Shown piece by piece: positions 9,401 through 16,647 of a stretch of 64,000 nt of DNA. The number at the start of each line of letters is the position of its first letter. Position 1 is the first letter of the stretch. A model generated the notes under the pieces. It did no database searches and was not told the DNA's origin. It worked only from the letters and a program-made list of their open reading frames with translations. The position numbers and the translations under genes were made by a program. The DNA comes from CAVSRC01 sp963785065 (lineage in GTDB: Bacteria > Pseudomonadota > Alphaproteobacteria > Rhizobiales > Kaistiaceae), in assembly GCA_963785065.1 (NCBI GenBank), contig CAWATX010000002.1:868001-932000 (forward strand), given 5' to 3'.

Positions 9401-9976
9401 GTCTGCCGGGCTCTCTTCGCCCGCGGCCTGATCAAGGTGAACCTCAATAGCGGCAGCGATCCGGGCGTCGCTATCCTCGCCCGACGCACGGTGGTCCAGA
9501 ATGCTCGTTCGCAGCGCTGCAAAGTTCCGCCGCATCACCTGGGCGAGCGCTCGTTCAATTGGCGAGAAGTTCTCGCCACTCTCAATGGTGGACAGTAGCG
9601 AGTAGGCACGCGCGGAGAGGTGCGCGAGATGATAGGCGGCCGCCGCCATGACGAAATGGAACTCGCGATCTGCTTCTTGGCGGTCCCCTCTCGCGATCAC
9701 CGCTTCGAGTGCCGTACCGGCTTGCTCAAAGGCCAAGCGCTCCTGTGTCGGATCGCCATCAAGCTCTCGAAGACGAAGGCCGAGACCGAGAAGAGCATAG
9801 CCGTAGGAATGAAGGTCGTAGCTCAGCTGAGGTGCAAAATTCGGTGCGTCGGAGGGAAGCCTGCCATCGCGCCAGATAATTGCCCGAGCTTGCCCGCGTG
9901 CGATGAGATTGCCGCGAAAGCCAGCCGCTGACGCTTCGCCGATGGCGGCTATGATCGCGTCAGGTGTCGTTGGCAT
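6458..9976 (-). CDS. hamB: Hachiman-type superfamily 2 helicase HamB
   Basis: A 1172-residue Ski2-like DExH helicase. The N-terminal ~310 residues are helical and unassigned. Motif I is PTSAGKT (about residues 330-336), followed by TPLRAL (Ia) and VVATPEK. Motif II is DEGH (431-434), with SAILPD at the motif III position, and the second RecA domain ends in VIGRAGR (motif VI). The C-terminal 450 residues are helical. In Hachiman, HamB is the DNA-sensing helicase that holds and releases the nuclease HamA. Its start overlaps the hamA tail by 17 bp, so the two are translationally coupled. The reading frame is intact. Other Ski2-like defence helicases are possible, but the neighbouring DUF1837-like gene decides for Hachiman. 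Confidence 0.85.
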   Translation of the reverse strand: MPTTPDAIIAAIGEASAAGFRGNLIARGQARAIIWRDGRLPSDAPNFAPQLSYDLHSYGYALLGLGLRLRELDGDPTQERLAFEQAGTALEAVIARGDRQEADREFHFVMAAAAYHLAHLSARAYSLLSTIESGENFSPIERALAQVMRRNFAALRTSILDHRASGEDSDARIAAAIEVHLDQAAGEESPADGTRDFLFDGLDAALTDAFLAAMSLFLLAIERGERRLVDQALERLRTSISICGELNILPQWWAHRVAIHLMSDLWSNTFYERLPRQPAGGEAADWPRLRELFISLLQRRPRAEVDLWPSQLEAASRVVDQSDDLVVSLPTSAGKTRIAELCILRCLAGGRRVVFVTPLRALSAQTETTLLKTFGPLGKTISALYGSIGVSGFDEDAIRLRDIVVATPEKLDFALRNDPSLLDDVGLLVFDEGHMIGLDEREVRYEVQIQRLLRRPDAHSRRIVCLSAILPDGDQVNDFAAWLRRDHPGGLVKSDWRPTRLRFGEVVWMSGTARLNLRIGDERPWVQRFLIGSAPPKWIPPKRRRTRLFPDDQRELCLATAWRLVEDGQTVLIFCPERRSVEPFADAIVDLHERGALRSLFDGDPRVLDTAVALGEEWLGPQSPILDCLRLGIALHHGALPTAYRKEVERLLREGVLKVTISSPTLAQGLNLSATAVIMYSLHRNGERIDISEFKNVIGRAGRAYVDVEGMVLFPMFGEVAKKRRNWEQLIADHGAREMESGLVRLVVTLLSRMSAGIGGDLDRLVDYVVNNAAAWTFPEIAGEQPEDREHALADWERYLSTLDTAILSLIGENDVHIEGIETALDDILQSSLWHRRLLRHNEKVQQVLKTGLVSRSRFIWDRSTAARRRGYFLAGVGLTTGHALDEVATEVNLLLVQANGEILEGDTEGAIAAITSLAEIVFAFYPFTPDVLPSNWRDILRVWLLGQPLAGIAAGQESDTLRFVEGGLVYRLPWAMEAIRVRAAATGDTVGVLDARLEDFALSLAVPAVETGTLNRSASILIQAGFNSRIAAVKAVFDTGATFETGWELRRWLGSEAVAAWSTQPDWPTAETKAMWMDFTRSFTPRESLTWADRHYWADVDWLGAPPPPGTPVQIHHWTGQPRVLAADGAPLGTVKAALNPGRAGLLRAQVAQDAGRIDIAYMGPADLSGS

Positions 9977-10739
9977 TAGCGATCACCTGATCGTAGACGG
10001 CACCAATGAAGGCTGGATGCCCCTCGACACGGAGGCCCACGCCCCATTGGTTGAAGGCACCCGGGTAAGCCTGGAGCGAGGCGGTCAAAATCGCCTCTGG
10101 TGAGTTACCGGAGAAGGTAAAAATCAGGTGCCCTACGCTTGCAGCCGGGATCCCGTACTTCAGCAATGCCTCATCAATCGCGTCTGCCAAGGCTGTGTTG
10201 CCGAGCTCGACCAGACGCTCCGAGATGAACGTTAGGGCATGAGCTTAAGGCCGCCCCCCATCCTTGTCCAAATTCGCTCGCGCTGCAGCGACCACTTGTG
10301 CAGTGAGGACCGCGCGACTTTTTGCTTCTGTCTTCAAGAAACGTAGCCGCTGCGTCTGCGGATCCTGTAGGATGCCGATCACGTCCTCGCCACGCATCGC
10401 CATGTTGCGGTGATCTTTCCAGCGAAGCCGCTTGATCGGGGCGTGATAGCCACCGCTATGAGCGTCGATCCATTCCGTGGCGAAAATCTCACCAAGATCT
10501 CCGGAACGAATGGCTTTCGTTGTCGGCAGCTTTGATTCGATTAAGGCCGCAACAGCGGACTTCCCCAGCCGCCGGAACGCCCGAGCCAGATGCTCTTCAG
10601 AAGCGTAGTGCCCTGGAACAATTGCGGCCGTCGCCTGAACGCCTGTGGCTAGGTTTGCCGCGAATCCGGTCATCACTCTACAAAAATGGGGCCCCACCTG
10701 CGCGTCAGTGGAAGTGCACCATTTGTCAAACTGCACCAT
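9960..10739 (-). pseudogene. hamA: Hachiman nuclease HamA (DUF1837-like) interrupted by an in-frame TAA
   Basis: One frame runs from ATG 10739 to the TGA/TAA-type end at 9960, broken only by a TAA at 10245-10247. Before the stop, 164 residues include RSGDLGEIF (residue 79 on), MRGEDVIGI and FLKTEAKSR. The latter two give the D and E-x-K of a PD-(D/E)xK nuclease (E138, K140), matching the DUF1837 pattern. After the stop the same frame continues at once with AHALTFISERLVELGNTAL and 75 further residues that read as a natural C-terminal part. A single change such as TCA to TAA explains it. The product would keep the catalytic core and lose about 95 residues. An ATG at 10190 could restart translation. 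A short frame ending TAG directly before ATG 10739 may couple initiation. Confidence 0.72.
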
Positions 10740-11020
10740 CTACTCATCCCCGCCTTTTCTTTGGAGGCGCTTGAACCATTTGCGGGCTACTGCGGGCCCC
10801 TCCGAGCATGTCACTAGCACAACGGAAATGCTTCAGCACTGACGCCGCGTGCTGAGACGTCGCGCGCGCCATATCTACGCTGATGGCGGTCGAACATTCA
10901 CGGAGCCAAGAACCGCCCGGAAAGCCTCCGCCATGGCCTCGTCCCGGAAGCACCAGCGCATGGCGTCCTCCGTTCCGCGATAAGCGTTCATTTGGCTCGC
11001 CTTCCTTGATGAGGTTGATC

Positions 11021-11263
11021 ATGTCGACGACCGACGAACTCGACAGTCAGCCGCGTCTTCTTTGCGAGAAGGACGCCGCAAAACTCCTCAGCGCTTCACC
11101 GCGAACATTGCAGGCCTGGCGTGTCAAAGGCGTCGGCCCGACCTTCGTCCGCATCGGCCGCACGATCCGCTATCGCACGGTGGATCTGAGTGCGTGGATC
11201 GAGGCCCGGGTCGTGACCTCCGAGCACGTGGCATCAAGCGCCGGGCCGGAGCCACGGCCATGA
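11021..11263 (+). CDS. AlpA/excisionase-type helix-turn-helix protein
   Basis: An 80-residue DNA-binding protein with the MerR-like winged helix of phage excisionases and AlpA regulators: RLLCEKDAAKLLSASPRTLQ (recognition helix), then a wing region GVGPTFVRIGRTIRYRTVDL and SAWIEARV. The ATG at 11021 follows GATGAGG at a suitable distance, whereas the longer frame upstream is low-complexity. Its stop overlaps the next start by 4 bp. Position at the head of phage early genes fits a regulator or directionality factor of the decayed prophage. No integrase is visible in the window. Confidence 0.8.
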   Translation: MSTTDELDSQPRLLCEKDAAKLLSASPRTLQAWRVKGVGPTFVRIGRTIRYRTVDLSAWIEARVVTSEHVASSAGPEPRP

Positions 11264-11607
11264 CGACGAACGTCTCTCACCTGCATACGTTGCTGGCCAT
11301 CAAGACGCTCAGCCTCATTCCCGGCCTGTCGGCTTCGGAGCGCCGCGTGGCGTGCGCGATCGTCGACCACTTCAACAGGACGGACGGTCGATGCGATCCG
11401 GGTATTGATCGGCTGGCCGAATTGCTCGGGCTCGATCGCGGTACGGTGTTGCGCGCTGTCATGTCCCTGCATAGGCGGGGGATTATCCGGCGCGTCCGAC
11501 ATGGCGGGCATTCACAGCGCAACAGCTACGAGCCGAACTGGGAGCTTTTGCACCGACAGCACGAGATCTGGAATAGGCGTGTTCACGCCTCGCGTGGTCT
11601 GCGGGGT
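11260..11607 (+). pseudogene. Helix-turn-helix phage early protein, 3' part lost by fusion
   Basis: Starts with MTTNVSHLHTLLAIKTLSL and a winged-helix region (SASERRVACAIVDHFNR, then DRLAELLGLDRGTVLRAVMS and LHRRGIIRRVRHGG) typical of phage replication-associated or Rep-type HTH proteins. The homologous part stops around residue 110 (WNRRVHASRGLRG), and the frame runs straight into the middle of a ParB-methylase gene. The ATG at 11260 overlaps the preceding stop (ATGA), indicating an original operon. I infer a deletion whose left end lies in this gene and whose right end lies in the methylase gene. Confidence 0.65.
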
Positions 11608-12283
11608 GAGGTGGCGGCGGCGCGGAAGCTCGGCTTGGCGGAGGTACCGGTCATCGTCCTGACAGGCCTCAGCGAGTTCGAGAGGCGCCAGCTGGTTCTT
11701 GCTGACAACCGGATTGCCCTCAATGCCGGCTGGGACCTGGACATGCTCAAGCTCGAGCTGAAGGACCTCTCCGACCTCGGTGCCGACCTGTCGACCCTCG
11801 GCTTTGACGAGGACGAACTAGCACAGGCACTGGCGCCGGCCGGAACCGAGGGCCTGACCGACGAGGATTCCGTTCCTGACGTGGCGGAGCGGGCGGTCAC
11901 CCGGACCGGGGACCTCTGGCTCCTTGGCTCCCACCGCCTCATCTGCGGGGACGCCACCGACAGGATGGCGGTCGGGCAGCTCCTCGACGACATTGTCCCA
12001 GGCCTCATGGTGACCGATCCACCCTACCACCGGCAGGATCTGTTTGGGGATCGAGATCGATCCGGTCTACGTCGACGTCGCCATCCGCCGCTGGCAAGCC
12101 TTTACCGGCAAAGAGGCGCGGCAGGCCGGCGAGAACCAGACTTTCTCCGAGGTCGAGGCCATGCGGTCGGCGGCCGGCGAGGCCGCAGGGCGCAACGACA
12201 AGCCTCCGGAATCGTACTCCGGCGTGCCTCCAGCTCCCTCCCCGCGGCGCCAGCGCGCCGCTTCAGCCAAGACCAAAGGGTGA
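11608..12283 (+). pseudogene. ParB-like/DNA modification methylase, remnant with an internal deletion
   Basis: From about 11608 the sequence enters the ParB-like domain of phage-type methylases in its middle (VAAARKLGLAEVPVIVL, VLADNRIALNAGWD). The N-terminus is missing. Next come TGDLWLLGSHRLICGDATD and TDPPY (about 12014-12028), the catalytic DPPY motif of N4/N6 adenine or cytosine methylases. Directly after DPPY the gene jumps, in another frame, to GIEIDPVYVDVAIRRWQAF, which is the last motif of the same family (FxGxG-type SAM site region). About 150 residues between the two motifs are missing. It cannot be an active methylase. The tail ends in a basic KTKG at 12283, 4 bp before the terminase start. 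Confidence 0.75.
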
Positions 12284-12287
12284 GCCC

Positions 12288-12752
12288 GTGCGTGGTCGCA
12301 AACCCAAACCGACGCGTCTCAAGGTCATCACCGGCAATCCCGGCAAGAGGCCGCTGAACCTCGACGAGCCCACCCCTGAGCCCGCGATCCCCGACTGTCC
12401 ACCGGAACTGAGCCCCGCTGCCCAGACCGAATGGCACCGCCTTGCCGACGAATTCGGCAAGCTCCGCGTCCTCACCAACCTCGATCGCGGGACGCTTGCC
12501 GCCTACTGCAGCGCCTATGCCCTATGGGCCGAGGCGACCGCGGCCATCCAGAAGTTTGGCGTCATGGTCAAGTCGCCAACCGGCTTCCCCATCCAGTCGC
12601 CCTACGTCTCCATCGCCAATCGCCAGGCCGAGATCATGCTCCGCATCTCCTCCGAGTTCGGGTTCACACCGGCAAGCCGCGGGCGAATCTCCATGCCATC
12701 GGAGACGGAACCGGACCTGTTTGGTCAATTACCTGGCAGAGATCGCCGCTAA
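12288..12752 (+). CDS. Phage terminase small subunit (P27 family)
   Basis: A 154-residue protein starting with GTG at 12288 (VRGRKPKPTRLKVITGNPGK), the standard N-terminus of P27-type small terminases, followed by a helical core (LDRGTLAAYCSAYALWAEAT, SPYVSIANRQAEIMLRISSE) and SASRGRI-like FTPASRGRISMP. Small terminases recognise phage DNA and recruit the large subunit. The usual large terminase gene should follow, but instead the sequence changes at once to a dispersed repeat (12749-12840). The last few residues (QLPGRDRR) may come from that junction. Length is normal, yet without partners it is probably without function. Confidence 0.85.
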   Translation: MRGRKPKPTRLKVITGNPGKRPLNLDEPTPEPAIPDCPPELSPAAQTEWHRLADEFGKLRVLTNLDRGTLAAYCSAYALWAEATAAIQKFGVMVKSPTGFPIQSPYVSIANRQAEIMLRISSEFGFTPASRGRISMPSETEPDLFGQLPGRDRR

Positions 12753-12840
12753 GTGTGGTTGGTATGAATCGAAGCGAGGCTATGTCCTCTTCCGAGCTAA
12801 AAGCCGAGGTCCGCCAAGCTCCGATCTTCGTCTCAGATTG
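12749..12840. repeat. Dispersed repeat, copy 1 (92 nt)
   Basis: Aligns without gaps to 44527-44618; I count 75 of 92 identical positions. In one frame both copies encode a similar peptide (RSEA..S....KA.VR..PIFVSD). It abuts the end of the terminase fragment and so marks the right edge of the prophage debris. Confidence 0.7.
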
Positions 12841-13120
12841 ACCCTGACCGGACATCGAACGTGCTCTGTCACGGCACCGACAACAAGGTGAGCGCAGATT
12901 GATTCCGCGTGCGTTGGTGCAGCAACATGACGGTCGTCGCCGTCAGAGCGCTCAGGGCGCATGAGAACTTCCGGGGGGCCCCACGCAGCACGCCATCGAA
13001 GTGCGCGTGATCGCGCACATTCCCCGGCCGTCAGGGATGCCTGGAAGGGAATTTCGACCGGGCGACCCTCGGATAGCGCCGGGGCGACGGCGGCTCCGCC
13101 CTGCTCGGAGCCAATGGTTA
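12841..13120. other. Non-coding stretch before the sugar locus
   Basis: Together with the repeat to its left this leaves about 500 bp without a convincing gene. Short open frames on both strands lack ribosome-binding sites and recognisable sequence. The right end becomes AT-richer and leads into the conserved 30-nt element. Confidence 0.5.
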
Positions 13121-13150
13121 GATATCTCATTTTTCTAGCGCGAATGCTCA
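13121..13150 (+). promoter_or_regulatory. Conserved 30-nt element, copy 1 (candidate XylR-type operator)
   Basis: GATATCTCA, three T, then TTCTAGCGCGAATGCTCA. 24 of 30 positions match the copy at 15412-15441. It lies about 100 bp before the epimerase start. Two similar half-sites (ATCTCA and TGCTCA) are about 21 bp apart, the spacing expected for a regulator that binds direct repeats on one DNA face. The XylR-like protein encoded at 14213 is the natural candidate. Confidence 0.55.
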
Positions 13151-13252
13151 ATTACGCCGCGATCCGGCGGATTTAGGCTAACCCAAGCTCGCAGAGAGTT
13201 GTCTAAGCCGACGGCTAGCTGCCGGGTCCCGCGATTCTGGGAGGCGCGAACG

Positions 13253-14101
13253 ATGAAGATCGGTGTCAACACGTGGGTATGGACATCGCCATTTAGCACG
13301 AAGGAATTCCACCTCATCGCCAAGGTGAAGCAGATGGGGTTCGACGTTATCGAGGTCGCGCTCGACGATGCGTCGCTCATCGACGCCAAGCTCTTGCGCA
13401 AGATGACGGAGGATAACGGCCTCGAAGTGACGGTGTGCGGCGCCTACGGGCCGACGCGCGACATCTCCAGCGACGACCCGGCGATCCGCCAGATGGGCAT
13501 CGACTACGTCACGGACAGCATCCGGTTCGCCGAGGAAGTGGGCAGCACGCTCTTCTCCGGACCGGTCTATTCCGCGGTCGGCAAGACCCGCATGATCCCC
13601 GATGAGGAAAGGAAGCAGCAGTGGGATTGGTGCGTCGCCAATCTCAGAAAGCTCGGCAAGGTCGCCAGCGATGCCGGCGTCACCATGGGCATCGAGCCGC
13701 TCAACCGCTTCGAGACCGACATGATCACCCTGGCGGAACACGCTCTCAGGCTGATCGACGACGTCGGCCATCCCGCCTACAAGGTTCACATCGATACCTT
13801 CCACGCCAATATCGAGGAAAAGAGTATCCCGGATGCGATCCGGCTGGTCGGCGAGGGCAGGCTCGGCCATTTCCACGCCTGCGAGAACGACCGCGGCACT
13901 CCCGGCACCGGTCACCAGGACTGGCTCGGCGTTCGCGACGCTCTCAAAGAGATCGACTATGACGGCCCGGTGGTCATCGAATCCTTCACCCCCGGCGCCG
14001 TCGAGATCGCCAAAGCCGCCGCAATCTGGCGGCCGCTGGCGCCATCGCAGGACGAACTGGCGTCCGCGGGCGCGCGTTTCCTCCGCGAGCTGCTCGGCTG
14101 A
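13253..14101 (+). CDS. Sugar 3-epimerase/isomerase of the D-tagatose 3-epimerase family
   Basis: A 282-residue TIM-barrel protein of the xylose-isomerase-like superfamily. Metal and substrate residues are visible in order: GIEPLNRFE (Glu), HIDTFHANIEE (Asp-His), GHFHACENDRGTPGTG (His, Glu, Arg) and VVIESF (Glu). This set is the Mn/Co-binding arrangement of D-tagatose/D-psicose 3-epimerases, which interconvert ketohexoses at C3. I chose the ATG at 13253, preceded by GGGAGGCG, since the frame upstream reads as non-coding. It opens the sugar locus, 111 bp before the XylR-type regulator. The exact sugar is not evident. The first gene after the conserved 30-nt element, so probably induced by the same sugar. 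Confidence 0.88.
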   Translation: MKIGVNTWVWTSPFSTKEFHLIAKVKQMGFDVIEVALDDASLIDAKLLRKMTEDNGLEVTVCGAYGPTRDISSDDPAIRQMGIDYVTDSIRFAEEVGSTLFSGPVYSAVGKTRMIPDEERKQQWDWCVANLRKLGKVASDAGVTMGIEPLNRFETDMITLAEHALRLIDDVGHPAYKVHIDTFHANIEEKSIPDAIRLVGEGRLGHFHACENDRGTPGTGHQDWLGVRDALKEIDYDGPVVIESFTPGAVEIAKAAAIWRPLAPSQDELASAGARFLRELLG

Positions 14102-14212
14102 GACGGGGACGGCGGCGTAGGCAGCGGCCCGAACTGCCGTATACTGATGGCTTTCCTTCGGTGCCGATGGTGACGGATCCATCGGCATCGGACGGGCGAA
14201 AAGGGCTCGCCG

Positions 14213-15391
14213 GTGGACGAGAGGAACGTCGCAGTCATCGTCGAAACCTCCAATAGCTACGCGCGCGGCGTGCTGCGTGGGATTCACGAGTATGCCCGGA
14301 CCCGCCACGGCTGGACCCTCTACCTCACCGAGCACGGTCGGCACGAGATCGACGAATCCTTCGCCGGCAGCTGGAAGTTCGACGGCGTCATCGCACGCAT
14401 CGAAACCGATCGCATGGCGCGGATCATCACCGCCATGAACGTGCCGACGGTCGACGTCAGCGCCGCCCGCCTGATCGAGGGCATCCCCTGGGTCGAGACC
14501 GACGACGAGGCGATCACGCGCTTTGCCCTCGACCACCTGCGCGACTGCGGCCTGCAGAACTTCGCCTTCTTCGGCGACCCGTTCTACAACTGGTCGATCT
14601 GGCGGCAACAGAGCTTCGAGCGCGTCCTCGGGCATCCCGACGTCATCAAATCGTGGATATTCAATCTTCCGGCCCGTAAGGAACCGCGGGTTCGCTGGTG
14701 GACGCAGCGCGAGGCGATCCGCGGCTGGCTGGAGAGCCTGCCCAAGCCGGTGGGCATCTTCGTCTGCTACGACGCATGCGGTCAGCAGCTCCTGGAAATC
14801 TGTCGCTACTACGGCTTCATGGTTCCCGAGGACATTGCCGTCGTCGGCGTCGACAACGACGAGCTTCTGTGCGAGATGGCAACCCCCAGCATGTCGAGCG
14901 TCATCCCCAATTCGTTCAGGACCGGCGCCTACGCGGCCGAGATTATCGACCGCATGATGCGCGGGGAAAAGCTCGCCGGGCGCAAGCATTCCATCGAGCC
15001 GCTCGGGGTTCGCAAACGCGTTTCGACCGACGTCCTGACCGTTGGCGATCATCACGTCGCCGAGGCCGTCGCCTTCATCCGCCAGAACGCCCACAAGAAC
15101 ATCCGGGTCGAGGACGTGCTGCGCATCGTTCCCCTGTCCCGGCGCGTTCTCGAGGCCCGCTTCCGAAAAGCGCTGGATCGCACGCCGCACCAGGAAATCC
15201 TGCGCGTCAGGACCAACGCCGTGCGCGAACTCCTGCTCGAAACGGAGATGTCTCTCTCGGAGATAAGCGAAGCGCTCGGCATCGAGCACCCCGAGTACCT
15301 GAGCGTGTTCTTCAAAAAGGAGACCGGGCTGACGCCGCGCGAATACCGCGATCAGGTGCGCGGACGCTCGTTACGCCACGTCCCGGACTGA
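14213..15391 (+). CDS. XylR-type transcriptional regulator (LacI-like sensor plus AraC HTH)
   Basis: The 392 residues combine an N-terminal periplasmic-binding-protein-like sugar sensor (VAVIVETSNSYARGVLRGIH to about residue 275, including VVGVDNDELLCEMATPSMSS) with a C-terminal AraC-type double helix-turn-helix (VLRIVPLSRRVLEARFRKAL; LSEISEALGIEHPEYLSVFF; FKKETGLTPREYR). This is the architecture of E. coli XylR. The start is GTG 14213; homologues also begin within a few residues of the sensor strand. It sits between the epimerase and the oxidoreductase and probably controls both through the repeated 30-nt elements at 13121 and 15412. The inducer is probably the substrate of the ABC transporter. 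Confidence 0.9.
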   Translation: MDERNVAVIVETSNSYARGVLRGIHEYARTRHGWTLYLTEHGRHEIDESFAGSWKFDGVIARIETDRMARIITAMNVPTVDVSAARLIEGIPWVETDDEAITRFALDHLRDCGLQNFAFFGDPFYNWSIWRQQSFERVLGHPDVIKSWIFNLPARKEPRVRWWTQREAIRGWLESLPKPVGIFVCYDACGQQLLEICRYYGFMVPEDIAVVGVDNDELLCEMATPSMSSVIPNSFRTGAYAAEIIDRMMRGEKLAGRKHSIEPLGVRKRVSTDVLTVGDHHVAEAVAFIRQNAHKNIRVEDVLRIVPLSRRVLEARFRKALDRTPHQEILRVRTNAVRELLLETEMSLSEISEALGIEHPEYLSVFFKKETGLTPREYRDQVRGRSLRHVPD

Positions 15392-15411
15392 CGACGCGTC
15401 GGCGTCGGGGA

Positions 15412-15441
15412 AATATCTCAAAATTCTCGCGTGAATGCTCA
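15412..15441 (+). promoter_or_regulatory. Conserved 30-nt element, copy 2 (candidate XylR-type operator)
   Basis: AATATCTCA, three A, then TTCTCGCGTGAATGCTCA. It lies 57 bp before the oxidoreductase start, just after the regulator gene. The 18-nt right part differs from copy 1 at only two positions. Placement before the oxidoreductase-ABC genes suggests one operator per transcription unit. Confidence 0.55.
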
Positions 15442-15498
15442 TTGTTCAATTTCCATGCACGCCCCAGTCTGCCTGCCAGAGGAGAATTGGGGCGGATC

Positions 15499-16608
15499 AT
15501 GAAAAAAGCACGCGTAGGACTTATTGGTCTTGGCTTCGGGTCTGAGTTCATTCCGATCTATCAGGCGCATCCGAATGCCGAGGTGACGGCGATCTGCCAG
15601 CGAACCAGGAGCAAGCTGGATGAGGTCGGCGATCGCTTCGGAATCGCCACGCGCTACACCGACTTCCGGGAAGTGCTGACCGATCCGGAGGTGGATTTCG
15701 TCCACATCAACAGCCCGATCCCCGATCACGCCCCGCAGGCGATCGCGGCGCTGAAGGCCGGGAAGCACGTCATGTGCACCGTGCCCATGGCGACGACCCT
15801 GGACGAGGCCAAGGAGATCGTCGGATTGGTCCGCGAGACCGGCCTCAAATACATGATGGCCGAAACCGTCGTCTACAGCCGCGAATACCTGTTCATCAAG
15901 GAGCTCTACGACAAGGGCGAACTCGGCAAGATCCAGTACTTGGCGGCCTCGCACCCGCAGGACATGGAGGGCTGGCCGGACTACTGGAAAGACATGGTGC
16001 CGATGCACTACGCGACCCACGTCGTGAGCCCGCTCATGGCGATGGTCGACGGCATGGCGGAGTACGTCAGCTGCTTCGGCTCGGGGGCGATCAACGACGA
16101 GTGCGCGCGCCGGTCCGGTTCGAAATTCGCCGTCGAGTCGTGCCACATCAAGATCAAGGATTCCGACCTGGCGGCCCATATCTGGCGGTTCCTCTGGGAC
16201 ACCGCGCGGCAGTACCGTGAGAGCGTCGACGTCTACGGCTCGAAGAAGTCGTTCGAGTGGCAGCTCATCACCGACGAGAATCCGGTACTCCACACGGCCA
16301 AGAAAGCCGAGCCCGAGATCGCCGAGCGCGTCGAGGTCCCCGACTACGCCCATCGCCTGCCCAAGGAGATCCAGAAGTTTACGCGCGGCATCGTCGACGA
16401 GGATCATCTCTCCTTCATCCAGGGCGGCGGTCACGGTGGGTCGCATCCGCATCTGGTCAACGAGTTCGTGTCCGCTCTGCTTGAAGACCGCGACCCATTC
16501 CCGAACGTCGAAAAGTCGGCGAACTGGACCTCCGTGGGCATCTGCGCCCATCAGTCGGCGCTCAAGGGTGGCGAGATCGTGAAACTGCCTGACTTCGCGG
16601 CGCGCTGA
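15499..16608 (+). CDS. Gfo/Idh/MocA-family oxidoreductase
   Basis: A 369-residue NAD(P)-dependent sugar oxidoreductase. The Rossmann motif is VGLIGLGFGSEFIP near the N-terminus. The catalytic-region lysine lies in ALKAGKHVMCTVPMATTLDE, where the family EKP is replaced by TVP, as seen in some members. AETVVYSREYLFIKEL and HPHLVNEFVSALLEDRDPFP are in the C-terminal domain. The ATG at 15499 has GGAGAATTGGGGCGG upstream. It probably oxidises or reduces the sugar imported by the adjacent ABC system, working with the epimerase. The missing EKP lysine position means the mechanism may differ from glucose-fructose oxidoreductase. Confidence 0.87.
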   Translation: MKKARVGLIGLGFGSEFIPIYQAHPNAEVTAICQRTRSKLDEVGDRFGIATRYTDFREVLTDPEVDFVHINSPIPDHAPQAIAALKAGKHVMCTVPMATTLDEAKEIVGLVRETGLKYMMAETVVYSREYLFIKELYDKGELGKIQYLAASHPQDMEGWPDYWKDMVPMHYATHVVSPLMAMVDGMAEYVSCFGSGAINDECARRSGSKFAVESCHIKIKDSDLAAHIWRFLWDTARQYRESVDVYGSKKSFEWQLITDENPVLHTAKKAEPEIAERVEVPDYAHRLPKEIQKFTRGIVDEDHLSFIQGGGHGGSHPHLVNEFVSALLEDRDPFPNVEKSANWTSVGICAHQSALKGGEIVKLPDFAAR

Positions 16609-16647
16609 TGCGCGCGTCCGCAGTCGTTCGTCCAAGTGAGTGGAAGC

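Noticed and set aside
10744..11022. 92-residue minus-strand frame upstream of hamA
   Set aside because: Sequence is not family-like, and it overlaps the promoter area of the divergent AlpA-like gene. A shorter overlapping frame ending at the hamA ATG may matter only for coupling.
13178..15289. 703-residue minus-strand frame
   Set aside because: It covers the epimerase and XylR genes antisense; high GC creates the long open frame. No family signal in it.
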